Shown: positions 35,259-44,950, numbered from the stretch's first letter. The stretch is 64,000 nt of DNA from Planctomycetaceae bacterium (GCA_002722955.1 PBMZ01000178.1:44943-108942); one strand, 5' to 3'. Notes: generated from the sequence alone by a model not told the origin. A program made the numbers and translations.

Positions 35259-36515
35259 GTGAGTCAAAAGACACGAAGCCGCCTGCAAAACGTCGCACTC
35301 GGCATCACGATTGGGATTTCGGTTGTGACGCTGGTTGTGATGTTGATTGCTTTCATCTCGACCGTGTTTATGGGACCCGGGTCGATCACTATTGCGCGCG
35401 GCATTCTTTTGTCGATCGGCCTGATTGCGTGGACTCAGGTTGCCTACGCCCTGCTGTTTGTGATGCTTCGCTGTGAGGCATCACCCAGACGATCAACAAT
35501 CACCTCGTGCGGCTGCATTGCGATTGTTGGATCGAGTGCATTGGTCTTATCGGACGCCTGCTGGATTCGTCCTGATCCGCAGAGTGCGCTGATGCTTTTG
35601 TTCTTACCGTTTCTTCAATTGATTGGCGGCATGACTCTGCTGGTCGCCGATAGCGTGATCGCCGAGTTCGAATCGGACAGCCGACCTGAAACGCGTTGGC
35701 AAAAGGTGAAGTGCCGTGCGCTACAGTTGCTATTCGGTGTTTTGCTCTCGTTTGTCTCATGGTGGTTTTTCCAAGAGCCCTCGAACGATCGCCCGTGGTT
35801 GGCGAATCTGGTCATCCTTCCGCAAGCAGAGTTTGACGGCGATCTCGTCACGATTCGATCCATTCGCAACACGGACTATCGAACCGCTGACGACTATTCG
35901 ACAGCTTACTATGACCGACAGTTCGATCTGCGAAGTATCCGCTCGGTCGACTTCGTTGTCGTACCATTCGGAAGCGATTCGCCCGCAGCTCACACGTTTT
36001 TGATCTTCGGATTCAACGACGGCGAAAGAGTCGCGGTTTCTGTGGAAGTGCGGCCTGAAAAGACGGAATCGTATTCCGTCTTGCGAGGATTGTTGCGTCA
36101 ATGCGAGTTGACGTACGTCATCGCCAACGAACGAGATGTCATCCTTCTGCGTTCCAAGCATCGAGGCGACCGGCTATTCCTGTATCCGATGCAAACATCA
36201 CAGGCGAAAACCCGTGAACTATTCGTTTCAATGCTTCGTCGAGCCAACCAGCTTCGAGATCAACCGGAGTTCTACAACACGTTGACCAACAATTGCACGA
36301 CAAACATCTTGCAGCACTTCAACAATGTCAGCGACGAGAAACTGCCAGCAAACCTCAAAGTGTTGTTTCCAGGCTACTCGGACCGCTTGGCTTATGACTT
36401 GGGACTGATCGACACGCAGCAGCCATTCGAGCAACTACAGAAAAGTTGCGAGATCACGGAGAAAGCCAATCAGTTCGCCAAGACACCGGATTTCTCGCGT
36501 AAGATTCGCGAGTAA
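35259..36515 (+). CDS. DUF4105 (Lnb-like) membrane protein
   Basis: This 418-residue protein starts at GTG 35259. About five hydrophobic segments fill residues 12-170, followed by an extracytoplasmic DUF4105 domain. Diagnostic motifs are '[35 protein letters not shown]', '[39 protein letters not shown]', '[24 protein letters not shown]' and '[19 protein letters not shown]'. The DUF4105/Lnb N-terminal domain has a conserved His and Cys (in AHTFL and NNCTT) that look like a papain-like Cys-His pair. Members have been linked to lipoprotein N-acyl transfer in Gram-positive relatives; whether that applies here is inference. Confidence 0.85.
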   Translation: MSQKTRSRLQNVALGITIGISVVTLVVMLIAFISTVFMGPGSITIARGILLSIGLIAWTQVAYALLFVMLRCEASPRRSTITSCGCIAIVGSSALVLSDACWIRPDPQSALMLLFLPFLQLIGGMTLLVADSVIAEFESDSRPETRWQKVKCRALQLLFGVLLSFVSWWFFQEPSNDRPWLANLVILPQAEFDGDLVTIRSIRNTDYRTADDYSTAYYDRQFDLRSIRSVDFVVVPFGSDSPAAHTFLIFGFNDGERVAVSVEVRPEKTESYSVLRGLLRQCELTYVIANERDVILLRSKHRGDRLFLYPMQTSQAKTRELFVSMLRRANQLRDQPEFYNTLTNNCTTNILQHFNNVSDEKLPANLKVLFPGYSDRLAYDLGLIDTQQPFEQLQKSCEITEKANQFAKTPDFSRKIRE

Positions 36516-36534
36516 TCGTGTCCTCTTACATCGT

Positions 36535-36632
36535 AACCCGGCGCGTGAGCGAGGGACTGGTCTAACGCATTCGCGATCGACAATCTTTGCTTGCGAATAC
36601 GTTAGACCAGTCCCTCGCTCACGCGTCGGGTT
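36535..36632. repeat. 40-bp inverted repeat, AACCCGACGCG family
   Basis: Arms 36535-36574 and 36593-36632 pair at 38 of 40 positions around an 18-base loop. The tips read AACCCG(G/A)CGCGTGAGCGAGG. It lies exactly between the converging DUF4105 gene and the phosphoesterase fusion gene, and is a strong candidate bidirectional terminator. Confidence 0.92.
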
Positions 36633-36644
36633 TCGATTTTCTGC

Positions 36645-39600
36645 TTACTCAAGTTCTGATAGTGAGAACGTTGTCTCGTAAAATGTTCGGCCGTCTTTGT
36701 TCAGAAACTTGGCGGTGAGGGTGCCTGGGGTCTTCTCCGTACCCACAGTCATCAGCAGAAACGTGTTGGGCTCGCCGGAGTCGTGGATTAGTGCTGGGTG
36801 TGGGACTTTGGCGTTGGCGATGACGCTGGAGTGCGTTGGTGACGTGATTAGCTCGGGGATTTCGTAGCCGGCTTGGTTGGTTGATTTGTGGCGAAGGACG
36901 CGCGTGCGATGGATGTCTCCGCCGACTAGAACCACGCCGGTGATTTTTTCTTTGCCGATGAATTCGAACAGCGCGTCGCGTTCGTGCGGATAGGTTCCCC
37001 AGTGATCTTTCTTACCGGGACGTACGCCGCGGTTCCAGATCATTCCACAGGCTAAGACTTTGAAGGGAGCTGTCGATGCTTTGAGTTCTTGCAGCAACCA
37101 CTTCCATTGGGCGGCACCGAGTAGTGTTTGGCGGTCCTTGTCGAACGGTGATGGTTCTGTGGCGGCAAAGTAACGGGTGTCGAGCAAGAAGACTTCCACA
37201 CCGCTGCGTCGGAACTTGGTGTAGATGCCGGCTTTGCCATCTCCATAGGATGGGTTGGCGCGGTATTCCATGAATGCTCGGCGTGAGTTCTCCTTGCCCT
37301 TCAAGTTTCCGTCGGTGTCGTTACGGCCGAAATCGTGATCGTCCCACGTTGCATATACCGAGCGATTGCGGACCAACTCTTTGAAGCCAGCAGCGGCTGC
37401 GAACTCGCCATGGCGTTGGCGTTGCACCTCGAGGTCCGTGGAATCGATATACGGTGTGTCGCCCAGCAGCACGACTGCGTGAGGATCGGACTTCTGCATC
37501 TGTCGCCAGACAGCGGCCGAGCCCTCGTCTTCGTTGGCACACGATGCGAATGCCAAACGAACTGTGCCCTTTGAGCCATCCTTTGCTGTCGTGAAAAAGT
37601 AATCATCGCCAGCGACGAGTTGCTCGCCTTCGAACTCGATCGCGTATTGATATCGTTTGTCGGGCTTGAGCGAATCGACTTGCCAAACGACGCAGCCATC
37701 ATGTTCTTTCGACGCGGTGGCTTCGCTTTGGACTTTCGCGCCATCGTCGCTCCAAGCGGACAAGCGATACTTTCCGGGGCTCGAACAACGCGCCCAAACG
37801 TTGGCGCTATTGGCCGTCATGTGACCGACGAACGGGCCGTGCGTGATGCTGCGATTCAACTTCGCTACCTTCTCGCCAGAAGTCTTGGCGGCAAAGCACC
37901 ACAAGTTCCCGGCGTAACCGTGGACGAAGAGCTTGCCACCGGAAACGGCGGGAGCTGTCTTGATTGGAGTGCCAAGTCGATGTTCCCACACAACCTTGCC
38001 TGCGCGGTTGATGGCACGGATGGACGTATCGTCGTGGCCGAAGAAAGCGTATTCGCCAGCGACGATCGGCGTCGAGCTGCCGGCAATCGATTGCCGTCGC
38101 GAGCGGACAAATCGGTCGGCCTCTTGTGCACACTTGATCGTTTTGCGGACGTCGCCTGTCTTGAGGTCGAAGATTTGGAAGTTGGCGCCATTCATCAAGA
38201 CTTGATCGCCCCACACGACGGGGATCGCGTTTTGATAACCGGAACTCAAGACGCCCTTTGTCCAGATCATCTCGCCCGTGGATGCGTCGCGAACTCGAAT
38301 TGTTCCGGAAGTGGCGTAGATCATTTTGCCGTCGACAACGATTGGTGCGGATGTCGATCGCGCGGCCTCTTTGAAGCTGTAAACTTCTTTTCCATCCGGC
38401 AACTGAATCACGTTGCCGCCGCCTCGTCGAACGCTGTACATCAGGTTGTCGAACACGGTGGCGAACGATGCGTAGTAACCGACGTCGCCGGCGAGTTGCC
38501 TGATTTCTCGACCTGTCGCATAGTCGAGCAGTCGTTGAGGTTTTTGCCAATCGCTGACCAATAGTCCGAAACGCGTCGGTACCGGCGGTGTGTTGTTGAT
38601 CGCCAGAGGACGACCGTCTTTGTAGTTTTCATGCATGGGCTTGCTCCAGAGTGGCTTGCCCGATTGAGCGTTGTAGGCCACCACCCATCCTTCACCCGTG
38701 ATTGCATAGACGTTGCCGTAGTGAACGGTAACCGCACTGCGGATGTCGCCGTGCGGTGAATCGGCTTTCCAGATTGTTTTGCCCGTCTCAGCGTCGAAAC
38801 AATTCACGCCTGCGCCCGGGGCACCAGCGTTTGGATTGCCAACCGCAACGTACACGCGTCCTTTGGAGACAACAGGCGAATTGTGCAACACGTGAACGCT
38901 GCCAGTGTGCCTCACCCACAGCGGGAACAAGGGTGGCTTCGGACCTTTTGCGATGTTGCGTGGAGGATCGCCGGCCAGGATGTACGGCATGCTTTCCTGA
39001 TCGTCGGCTGTTTCAGCTTGAGCAGCCTTGGTTGGTAATTGAACATCGATTGTCTGAGAGCGTTTCCACTTGGCTCCCGTGACATCGGTTGCTTCGAGAT
39101 GGCATTGCCACGTGCCAGGTTTATCGAAGTCAAACGAATGGAAATACGACCAGTCGCCTATCTGACGACATGTATAGATCGACGCCATTCCATCGGGAGA
39201 GGTCCAGCGGAGTTGGACGGCTTTCACCAGTAGAGACGTGTCATAGGCAAGGGCGACCACGGGTTGTCGCCCCACAACGGTCCTTGGTCCCGGCGCGACA
39301 ACTTGCAGTCGTTTATATTGGCCGGCAACGCGCAGCTTTGATCGAACGCCGTCCGGCGAAATGAACACCCATCGGTAGGTGCGCGAGTAGGCTCCCCAAT
39401 CTCGACCGCGCGCCGGGGCACTATTCAACACGGGAACACCATTTCGGCTACCGGCATGAACGACGTGCCAATGAGCACCAATTTGAGCGATCACGTTGAT
39501 GCCTTCGGCCTTTCGCTGATCGAACCACGCGGCATCCAGAGGATAATGCGACACAGCGACGACCGGCATCTTCGGCGGGATCGCTTTCAAGTCCGCTTGC

Positions 39601-40517
39601 ATCCAATCGGTCTGTCGCAGTCGAGCTTGCGGCTTCAGGTAACCGGTCTCAGTGATGATTTGGATGAAGTGGACTCCGCCGTAGTCCCATGAGTAATACG
39701 GCGGGCCGATGCGTTGCTCGAAGTTAACCGTGCATCGCGGATCGAGACAGTTGCCGTCATGGCCACCGAAGCCTTCGTAAACAGGGATCTTCGAGGAACG
39801 GCGGATGCGGTCGTACATGTCCCATTCGAATTGCGATCCGTTCATCGTCAAGTCACCCGCCGTTGCCATAAACGCGGGCTTGCCCAACTTCAACGAACGC
39901 GGAGCCGAGGTGACCTGAGCATAGTCCTTGGCCGTCGGAATCATCTCCTCGAGCCTCGTGAATTGACTGTCGCTGGCCGTGATGAACCAAAACTCTTTCT
40001 TGGCCGATGCCTCATCGCGAGCGAATCCGATGTCGGCCGAGTACTCCGTGCGAGCCTCGTCAAACGGGATTCGTAGAAAGTAATCACCCGTCGGCTTGTA
40101 TCCCGTCGGCCGCGTAACGACAACGAATCGGTGATGCGGATCCTCAATCATTCGGATCGTAAAACGGAATGCTCCGTTGTCATCGGTCCGCAACACTCGC
40201 TCGCCATCGCTGACCATGATGTTCGCGAGGCCAGACTCGCCAGCATCACGTTTACCGTTTGAATTCGAGTCCTCGTAAACATGACCAGTAACTTTAATCA
40301 ACCGAGGCCGCGGCACACCAAGCTTCGGTTCATCGCGCTGAGGAATCGTCTTTCGGGCTGCCGCCAATTCCTTGTCATCAAAGCCACGCAGCAAATCGAC
40401 GGTTGTCCGAAGTTCACGGTCATCAATCTTGTCCTGGGCATTGGCGATTCCTGCCAAGCACAGAGCTAGAAAGAGAGGTTGCCACAATTTGACGTCTGTC
40501 TTCAGAAGTTGAAGCAT
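36645..40517 (-). CDS. Calcineurin-type phosphoesterase / PQQ propeller / PhoD-type phosphatase fusion
   Basis: The 1290-residue exported protein has a signal peptide (cleavage near ANA-QD). Residues 75-125 form an SdrD-like B domain ('GHVYEDSNSNGKRDAGESGLANIMV'). Residues 175-400 form a calcineurin-like phosphoesterase (ITASDSQF, ATAGDLTMNG, GFGGHDGNC, VSHYPLD, GAHWHVVHAG). Residues 525-880 form PQQ-type propeller blades ('FDAETGKTIWKAD', 'YNAQSGKPLWSK'). Residues 885-1285 form a PhoD-like metallophosphatase ('SCANEDEGS', 'LLGDTPYIDSTD', 'TWDDHDFGRNDTDG', 'GGDIHRTRVL'). Both catalytic modules keep their metal-ligand motifs, so two phosphoesterase activities on one chain are plausible. It is a single gene with no operon partner. 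Confidence 0.88.
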   Translation of the reverse strand: MLQLLKTDVKLWQPLFLALCLAGIANAQDKIDDRELRTTVDLLRGFDDKELAAARKTIPQRDEPKLGVPRPRLIKVTGHVYEDSNSNGKRDAGESGLANIMVSDGERVLRTDDNGAFRFTIRMIEDPHHRFVVVTRPTGYKPTGDYFLRIPFDEARTEYSADIGFARDEASAKKEFWFITASDSQFTRLEEMIPTAKDYAQVTSAPRSLKLGKPAFMATAGDLTMNGSQFEWDMYDRIRRSSKIPVYEGFGGHDGNCLDPRCTVNFEQRIGPPYYSWDYGGVHFIQIITETGYLKPQARLRQTDWMQADLKAIPPKMPVVAVSHYPLDAAWFDQRKAEGINVIAQIGAHWHVVHAGSRNGVPVLNSAPARGRDWGAYSRTYRWVFISPDGVRSKLRVAGQYKRLQVVAPGPRTVVGRQPVVALAYDTSLLVKAVQLRWTSPDGMASIYTCRQIGDWSYFHSFDFDKPGTWQCHLEATDVTGAKWKRSQTIDVQLPTKAAQAETADDQESMPYILAGDPPRNIAKGPKPPLFPLWVRHTGSVHVLHNSPVVSKGRVYVAVGNPNAGAPGAGVNCFDAETGKTIWKADSPHGDIRSAVTVHYGNVYAITGEGWVVAYNAQSGKPLWSKPMHENYKDGRPLAINNTPPVPTRFGLLVSDWQKPQRLLDYATGREIRQLAGDVGYYASFATVFDNLMYSVRRGGGNVIQLPDGKEVYSFKEAARSTSAPIVVDGKMIYATSGTIRVRDASTGEMIWTKGVLSSGYQNAIPVVWGDQVLMNGANFQIFDLKTGDVRKTIKCAQEADRFVRSRRQSIAGSSTPIVAGEYAFFGHDDTSIRAINRAGKVVWEHRLGTPIKTAPAVSGGKLFVHGYAGNLWCFAAKTSGEKVAKLNRSITHGPFVGHMTANSANVWARCSSPGKYRLSAWSDDGAKVQSEATASKEHDGCVVWQVDSLKPDKRYQYAIEFEGEQLVAGDDYFFTTAKDGSKGTVRLAFASCANEDEGSAAVWRQMQKSDPHAVVLLGDTPYIDSTDLEVQRQRHGEFAAAAGFKELVRNRSVYATWDDHDFGRNDTDGNLKGKENSRRAFMEYRANPSYGDGKAGIYTKFRRSGVEVFLLDTRYFAATEPSPFDKDRQTLLGAAQWKWLLQELKASTAPFKVLACGMIWNRGVRPGKKDHWGTYPHERDALFEFIGKEKITGVVLVGGDIHRTRVLRHKSTNQAGYEIPELITSPTHSSVIANAKVPHPALIHDSGEPNTFLLMTVGTEKTPGTLTAKFLNKDGRTFYETTFSLSELE

Positions 40518-40649
40518 GATGATGCCTATCCAAGTTGCTCAGAGTTAATCGTTCTTCCGAGCATTCTTGACAGAGTTTCGTCGAATTGCCATCGAATCGG
40601 TGTAACAATCCAAAGAAGGACAAAGCGGTGGCGAGCCATCACACTCAAA

Positions 40650-41236
40650 AAGGTGGCAGCTTATGCCTTGATAAGCCGTGCCAAGAGCAATTGTCAATTG
40701 TTGTGTCCTGAGAGTGAATTCAGGCGGCGTGTTCCTGCAGGGTACCATCAATGAATTGTCGTCCCTGGATGACCAGGGTGATCAGCTCGTCGCCTCGAAG
40801 TCTGCTCCATTTCTTTGAGGCGGATTCGGCCAGCTTGAACATCATGGCCAGACTCGTGCGGCGTGTTCCGCTGCCTGACCGCCAGCTTTCCGGCTCCCGT
40901 GAGAATCTCACGTTCCGGCAGCGATCCATTGCGAACAACTCGACGACGACCGTGCTCATCGGTGAGCTGCGCATGGCCCGCGATGAAGTCATCGACCTCG
41001 GCTTCGATCGCTGACTGGAGCATGCGGCGTGCCCCTTCACGGATCAATTCATCCAGTGGACTGCGGTCCTCGAAGTTCGCCCGGAGGTCGAGGACTTCAG
41101 AGTCAGAAACTTCGACAGCCGACGCCTCGACTGGCATCGATTCAACAACTCGCGCAGCTTTGCTCACGGCGTATCCTTTCGGCCCACTGTGGGCGGCTGA
41201 AGAAAGCATCCCTCAGCAGGATACGCCACCTTTCTT
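40650..41236. mobile_element. Internally deleted IS256-type element (extent tentative)
   Basis: The transposase remnant is flanked by a weak terminal-repeat candidate: AAAAAGGTGGCAG on the left (about 40650-40662) and its near reverse complement CGCCACCTTTCTTT on the right (about 41223-41236). No target duplication could be confirmed, so the limits are approximate. Confidence 0.45.
40720..41209 (-). pseudogene. IS256-family transposase remnant (internal deletion)
   Basis: The reverse strand from 41209 reads an IS256 N-terminus: 'LDELIREGARRMLQSAIEAEVDDFIAGHA' and 'VVRNGSLPEREILTGAGKLAVRQ'. Near 40860 the similarity jumps to another frame giving the family's extreme C-terminus ('LAMMFKLAESASKKWSRLRGDELITLVIQGRQFIDG'), ending at 40720. 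The roughly 300-residue DDE core is missing, so the copy is dead. Both gene ends remain, as expected for an internally deleted element. Confidence 0.85.
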
Positions 41237-41465
41237 TCGCTCCACAGAACACGACTTCTGACAATACCTCCGCTTGATTTCATCCGTCGGCACCGGACAC
41301 TGGCCAATTCCGGCGCCGAACATGTCTTTTCTGCTCCAACCATGGCACATCATACTTGTTTACCGGGCTGATACTGGTATGAGGTCAGGTCGGGACCAGC
41401 CGCCATTATTCGTGTGCAGAGTTTTGGACCGCGGGCCACAACCGCGTTGGCCTCGGTATCGGCGA

Positions 41466-42308
41466 TCAATCAGCGGTCGTTGCTGAGTCGGTCGTGTCCG
41501 GCAGCATGTCCTCAAGCGGATTCCGGTGTTCGGCCGGGACGGGGATCATCAAATCGACATCACGACGACTGAGTGACCGGCCGGGGATCGTGAGTACGAC
41601 GACGAAGTCGTCTCCATCATCGTGCCATTCGTACCGTTTCAGGTCGCTCCAGGGCACGACGCGAGACCCGAAGCAGATGCCGCCCTCGGCGACGAGCGTG
41701 CGACTGGTGAGCGTGCAGAAGACGATGTAGACGCCAGCGACCAATACCCCCGCAGCCATGGCGTAACCGAACAGGGATTCCACGGCCGGGTTTCCGGTGT
41801 TCCATTCCTGCCCGCGATCGGAAACCGCCCAGGCAAACTGGGCGCACCCCAGGCAGCCAAAACTTAATCCACTCAGCACGCCCAGCCATCGCTGACGGTC
41901 CCGGCGACCGTATGCCTGTGCCAGATTGCAGCCCATTCCGAAAAACAGGAACGGATAGACAAGGCGTTCCGGCTCCGCCAGAAGCCGATCCGGCTGGGTG
42001 CCGTCTGCGTCCGCGTTTTGGACATCGAGATAGGCGAGGACGAGGTTGGCCACTCCCAACAACGCGAAGAAGCCGACGATCAGGTATTTTCGCGACAACT
42101 TCATTTCCCGGGCCGAGCCCGCGGACGCGACCGGCAGGCGCAGCCGAATTGCTCCGAGGGCGCGCTGCTTCCGAAGTCCGTAAAGGCTGTTGTAAAGCCA
42201 CGAAAGACCGAGGACCCCCAGAAGGACGAGGGCAAGAACCAGTCCGCCCGTGCGGATTGCATTCGCCGTCTGAAACTTGCTTGCGGCGTCAGCGATGAGC
42301 AACGTCAT
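41466..42308 (-). CDS. Multi-pass membrane protein with C-terminal PH-like domain
   Basis: The 280-residue product starts at ATG 42308, with AAGGAG (42321-42316) seven bases upstream. Hydrophobic helices lie near residues 20-42, 72-92, 115-127, 141-160 and 178-200. The C-terminal segment 'LVAEGGICFGSRVVPWSDLKRYEWHDDGDDFVVVLTIPG' has the strand pattern of bacterial PH-like domains, in which a fixed 'V-P-W-x-x-(I/L)' motif precedes the sheet. Function unknown. The gene is markedly richer in G+C than its neighbours (44 of 60 bases at 42121-42180) and is bracketed by insertion-sequence fragments, so it was probably acquired. Confidence 0.7.
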   Translation of the reverse strand: MTLLIADAASKFQTANAIRTGGLVLALVLLGVLGLSWLYNSLYGLRKQRALGAIRLRLPVASAGSAREMKLSRKYLIVGFFALLGVANLVLAYLDVQNADADGTQPDRLLAEPERLVYPFLFFGMGCNLAQAYGRRDRQRWLGVLSGLSFGCLGCAQFAWAVSDRGQEWNTGNPAVESLFGYAMAAGVLVAGVYIVFCTLTSRTLVAEGGICFGSRVVPWSDLKRYEWHDDGDDFVVVLTIPGRSLSRRDVDLMIPVPAEHRNPLEDMLPDTTDSATTAD

Positions 42309-42426
42309 GTGTCGTCTCCTTCGTCAAGTGTGTTCGTGATGATGTCCCGTTGGCTGAAAAGCAGCGGATGACTCCGAACCGCGACGGAGCCGACCGCAGA
42401 CCGGTGCATGGACTGTCAGGCGTCCC

Positions 42427-42564
42427 GGCCTGTCGCTTGCCGCCCCGTCGTGCTTCCTCGAGCGCTGTCTCCAGCTGCGCGACCTGCTCACGGAGCTGTT
42501 CCAGCTCCTTCGCAAGCCGTCTGCAACCGCTGCACGCGGGCTGTTGTCCGGCGTCTCCATCCAT
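42427..42564 (-). pseudogene. IS66-family transposase N-terminal fragment
   Basis: Read from ATG 42564, the reverse strand gives 'ACSGCRRLAKELEQLREQVAQLETALEEARRGGKRQA', the Cys-x2-Cys plus leucine-zipper opening of planctomycete IS66-type transposases. They normally continue with an Ala-Pro-Phe-Ser-Lys motif. Similarity stops abruptly at about 42427, leaving about 46 residues. No other part of the element is seen. Confidence 0.75.
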
Positions 42565-42599
42565 GATCGACGCGGAGACGAAGCCGCTCTGGCAAAATG

Positions 42600-43052
42600 C
42601 GCGACCCCATCTGTCGGTAAGCAGACAACGGCAGATTTCACGTCGGTATCAAAGTGATCGATGATGACGGCGGCATTCGCCATGTTGAAGGCGAAATCTA
42701 TTGCCTCGACCGAAAGCGTGTAGCTGGACATCGCCTCGTGGTTCAGTTGGCTCTGCAAAGTCAACTGGCCGTCGGTGTCGATTGCGAATCGTCCCAATTC
42801 GTCGCCGCTGGTGATGGACAAGATCATCAAATCGCCGTCGGGATCGGTCACCGAAAGATTTCCGATGCTCGTCCCATAGCTGGCATCTTCGGAGACGTTG
42901 AAGGTGTAATTGTCCGGGCTAAAGATCGGTGCGCTGCTCAGCAGTGTGCGGTCTTCCAGGCAATCGATAACGGCAAGCTGCGGAAAGAGGCCCGACCGAA
43001 GCTGCCGGCGGGTGCGGCTGGCGAAGTGGGCTCGACGGGACTTCCAGCTCAA
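42600..43052 (-). pseudogene. Truncated cadherin-like surface protein (N-terminal part)
   Basis: The reverse frame from about 43052 contains 'SWKSRRAHFASRTRRQ', the box 'CLEDRTLLSSAP' and one cadherin-like domain ('YTFNVSEDASYGTSIGNLSVTDPDGD ... YTLSVEAIDF'). The Arg-rich leader plus L-E-x-R-x-L-L-S box is the standard N-terminus of giant planctomycete adhesins. After about one domain the sequence turns into unrelated Arg/Ser/Pro-rich translation and meets the IS66 fragment, so the gene lost most of its length. The start codon is unclear because the frame is open further upstream through the 43101-43120 hairpin. Confidence 0.75.
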
Positions 43053-43100
43053 GCGTTTTTGTTGAATCCGTTGTAGCTGCCGTTGCCAGACAGCGGTAAT

Positions 43101-43120
43101 CCACGCTCTGGCGAGCGTGG
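43101..43120. repeat. Hairpin with CCACGCTC / GAGCGTGG arms
   Basis: A perfect 8-bp stem (43101-43108 with 43113-43120) with a TGGC loop lies at the 5' end of the truncated cadherin-like gene. Confidence 0.65.
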
Positions 43121-43158
43121 CTACAGATGATGGCTCATACGTCTTGGAGGGTGTTGAG

Positions 43159-43242
43159 TTACTTGGCTTGATTGGTTGATCTGAATTCCCTGCCCCCCTC
43201 TAAATTCGCACCAAGTCGTCGCAGCCAGTTCTTCACAAGCAT
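43159..43242 (-). pseudogene. Surface-protein leader fragment
   Basis: ATG 43242 follows AGGAG by six bases and opens 27 codons beginning MLVKNWLRRLGANLEGG, typical of the first residues of large planctomycete surface proteins ('L-x-x-W-L-R-R-L'). It stops at 43159. It looks like a leader cut from its gene, perhaps formerly joined to the cadherin-like fragment just downstream. Confidence 0.45.
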
Positions 43243-43450
43243 GATGTTCTCCTAAATACCGCAGCGCCAATCGATGGTTGTCGATCACCAGCGGTGAGGA
43301 ATCCATTCCTGTTTCCATATGTTCACACTGATCGTTATGGTACATTGAAATATACGTACACTTATAAACGTCCGCAATTCGTTTTCAGCGGGTTATCAAG
43401 AATTGCGGGTTTCCAGATTTGGTCCGGCCACTCTGGCTCACGTCAGCTTG

Positions 43451-44950
43451 TTAAATCCCATCCAGCCAGTTTTCCGGTTCCGTAAAGACGAACAGCTCGT
43501 CGATTTCTGACTCGTCGTCCAGGATTTCGTTGTCGCCTAGGCCGCCGCTGACGGTGTCGTCGGGGCCGGATTGGCCGTTGACTTTGTCGTTGCCGCCAAG
43601 GCCCATGACTTGGATCAGCTCGACATCAGTTATGGACGTTACGTCCGTTGTTGCCAATGCGACATTCTTGCCGCCGTTGTTGCCCTTCGTTGTTGCCCTT
43701 CGTTGTTTCCTCGACCGTGATCGTGCCGCCTTCCAGGTCGAGGCCCATGCCGTCGGCGGTCATCAGATCGACGTTTGTGTTTGCGAAGACTCCAGTAAAC
43801 TCAACGTTCCACGGTCCCTTTTGCGGACCGGTCACGCTAAAGTCGCCGACGCCCGGTGTGGTCAGATTCTCGAGAGCCGTTTGCACATCCGAGGCACTGG
43901 CATCAAAGTTAATCGGCCCTGTTGTTTCACCATTCAACGTCAACGTAAAGTCGCCGCCGTTAACTCCGAACGGTAACGCCACGCGTTGTTTCTCGTTCGG
44001 CAAGCCAGCTTCGATTGCATCATCGGTAACGTCAACAACGAGTCCTTGGTCGACAAGATTCGAAGTGTTCAACACGATCTCGGCAGCATCGAGACCTCGC
44101 AAGAAGTTCTGGAAAGTGACCGTGTACGGACCGCTGGCTCCGCCCGCGACCGTCGCGTTGCCTGAACCGACGCTGTCTAGACCCTGTAGCGCGGTTTGAA
44201 CGGTGCCGCCGTTGGCTCCAAACGGAATCGGAGCCGTCGTATCGCCGTCGAAGGAAAGCGTGAACGTGTCCGCCGTCGGTGTGTTGTTAAAGGCGACGTT
44301 TTGTACTTCATTCGTACCGGTAACCGCAGCGATGAAGTCATCGGCAACAGTGACATTCAACGCGCCGCCCAAGTTGCTGGCGTCGGCAATCACAATCGTA
44401 GGAACATCTGTTTGAGCGAACTGGCCGCCAAAGTCTACCGTCCACTGGCCGCCTGCTCCGCCGGTGACGTTGAGGTCGCCTTGGTCGATATTCAGCAGGG
44501 CTTCCAATGCAGATTCGACATCCGCACCATCGGCGTCAAAAGCGATCGGTGCCGTGGTTTCGCCATCAAATTCCAGTTGGAAATCACCGCTCGTCAATGT
44601 GACGGATGGCGTAATCGTCTGCATCTCGTTTGTGCCCGCCGCGCCATTTGCGAGCGTCGCGAGTATTACTGAGCCAAAGGGTGGATCGCCAACAAGGTTG
44701 GTGAATGTCAGACCTAAAATGTCGAGCTCTATTAGCGGGAGATTCACGCCAGCCAAGTCAGCACCGAATTCTAGTGTCCACAGCGTGTATTGATCTGGCC
44801 CACTTGTGACGATCGTTTTTTGTGACAGTAACGTTGCCTTCACCAACATTGGCTTCTGACAAGGCCGTCGATAGAACAGATTGTCTATGTGTCCAATCGT
44901 TGCTGGCTTTTTGGAGTACGTAGCCGCAATGCGCCTGATTTCTTATGATG
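43451..44950 (-). pseudogene. Degraded repeat-rich surface protein (5'-truncated, two frameshifts)
   Basis: The main reverse frame (44849 to 43626) holds about four tandem repeats of roughly 88 residues, each with 'G-T-N-E-x-Q', 'F-x-L-x-F-D-G-(D/E)-T-T-A-P-I-x-F', an A-L helix and 'G-P-Y-T-V-x-F'. Upstream, a partial repeat ('LSTALSEANVGEGNVTVT') lies in another frame, joined at an A-run near 44818. Downstream, the frame is lost at a 13-bp tandem duplication (43682-43707). One copy fewer would continue into 'KNVALATTDVTSITDVELIQVMGLGGNDKVNGQSG', a calcium-binding-like end stopping at 43451. There is no signal peptide, because the 5' end is missing. Confidence 0.75.
43682..43707. repeat. 13-bp tandem duplication causing a frameshift
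   Basis: GCCCTTCGTTGTT occurs twice in direct succession (43682-43694, 43695-43707). Removing one copy restores the reading frame of the repeat-rich surface protein. Confidence 0.85.

Noticed and set aside
42324..42600. C-terminal 90 residues of the cadherin-like frame as genuine protein
   Set aside because: The translation is Arg/Ser/Pro-rich and lies across the IS66 fragment read in another frame, so it is junction sequence.
43121..43345. 74-codon reverse frame as a real gene
   Set aside because: No family pattern or ribosome site; another frame in the same stretch has AGGAG and a leader-like start.
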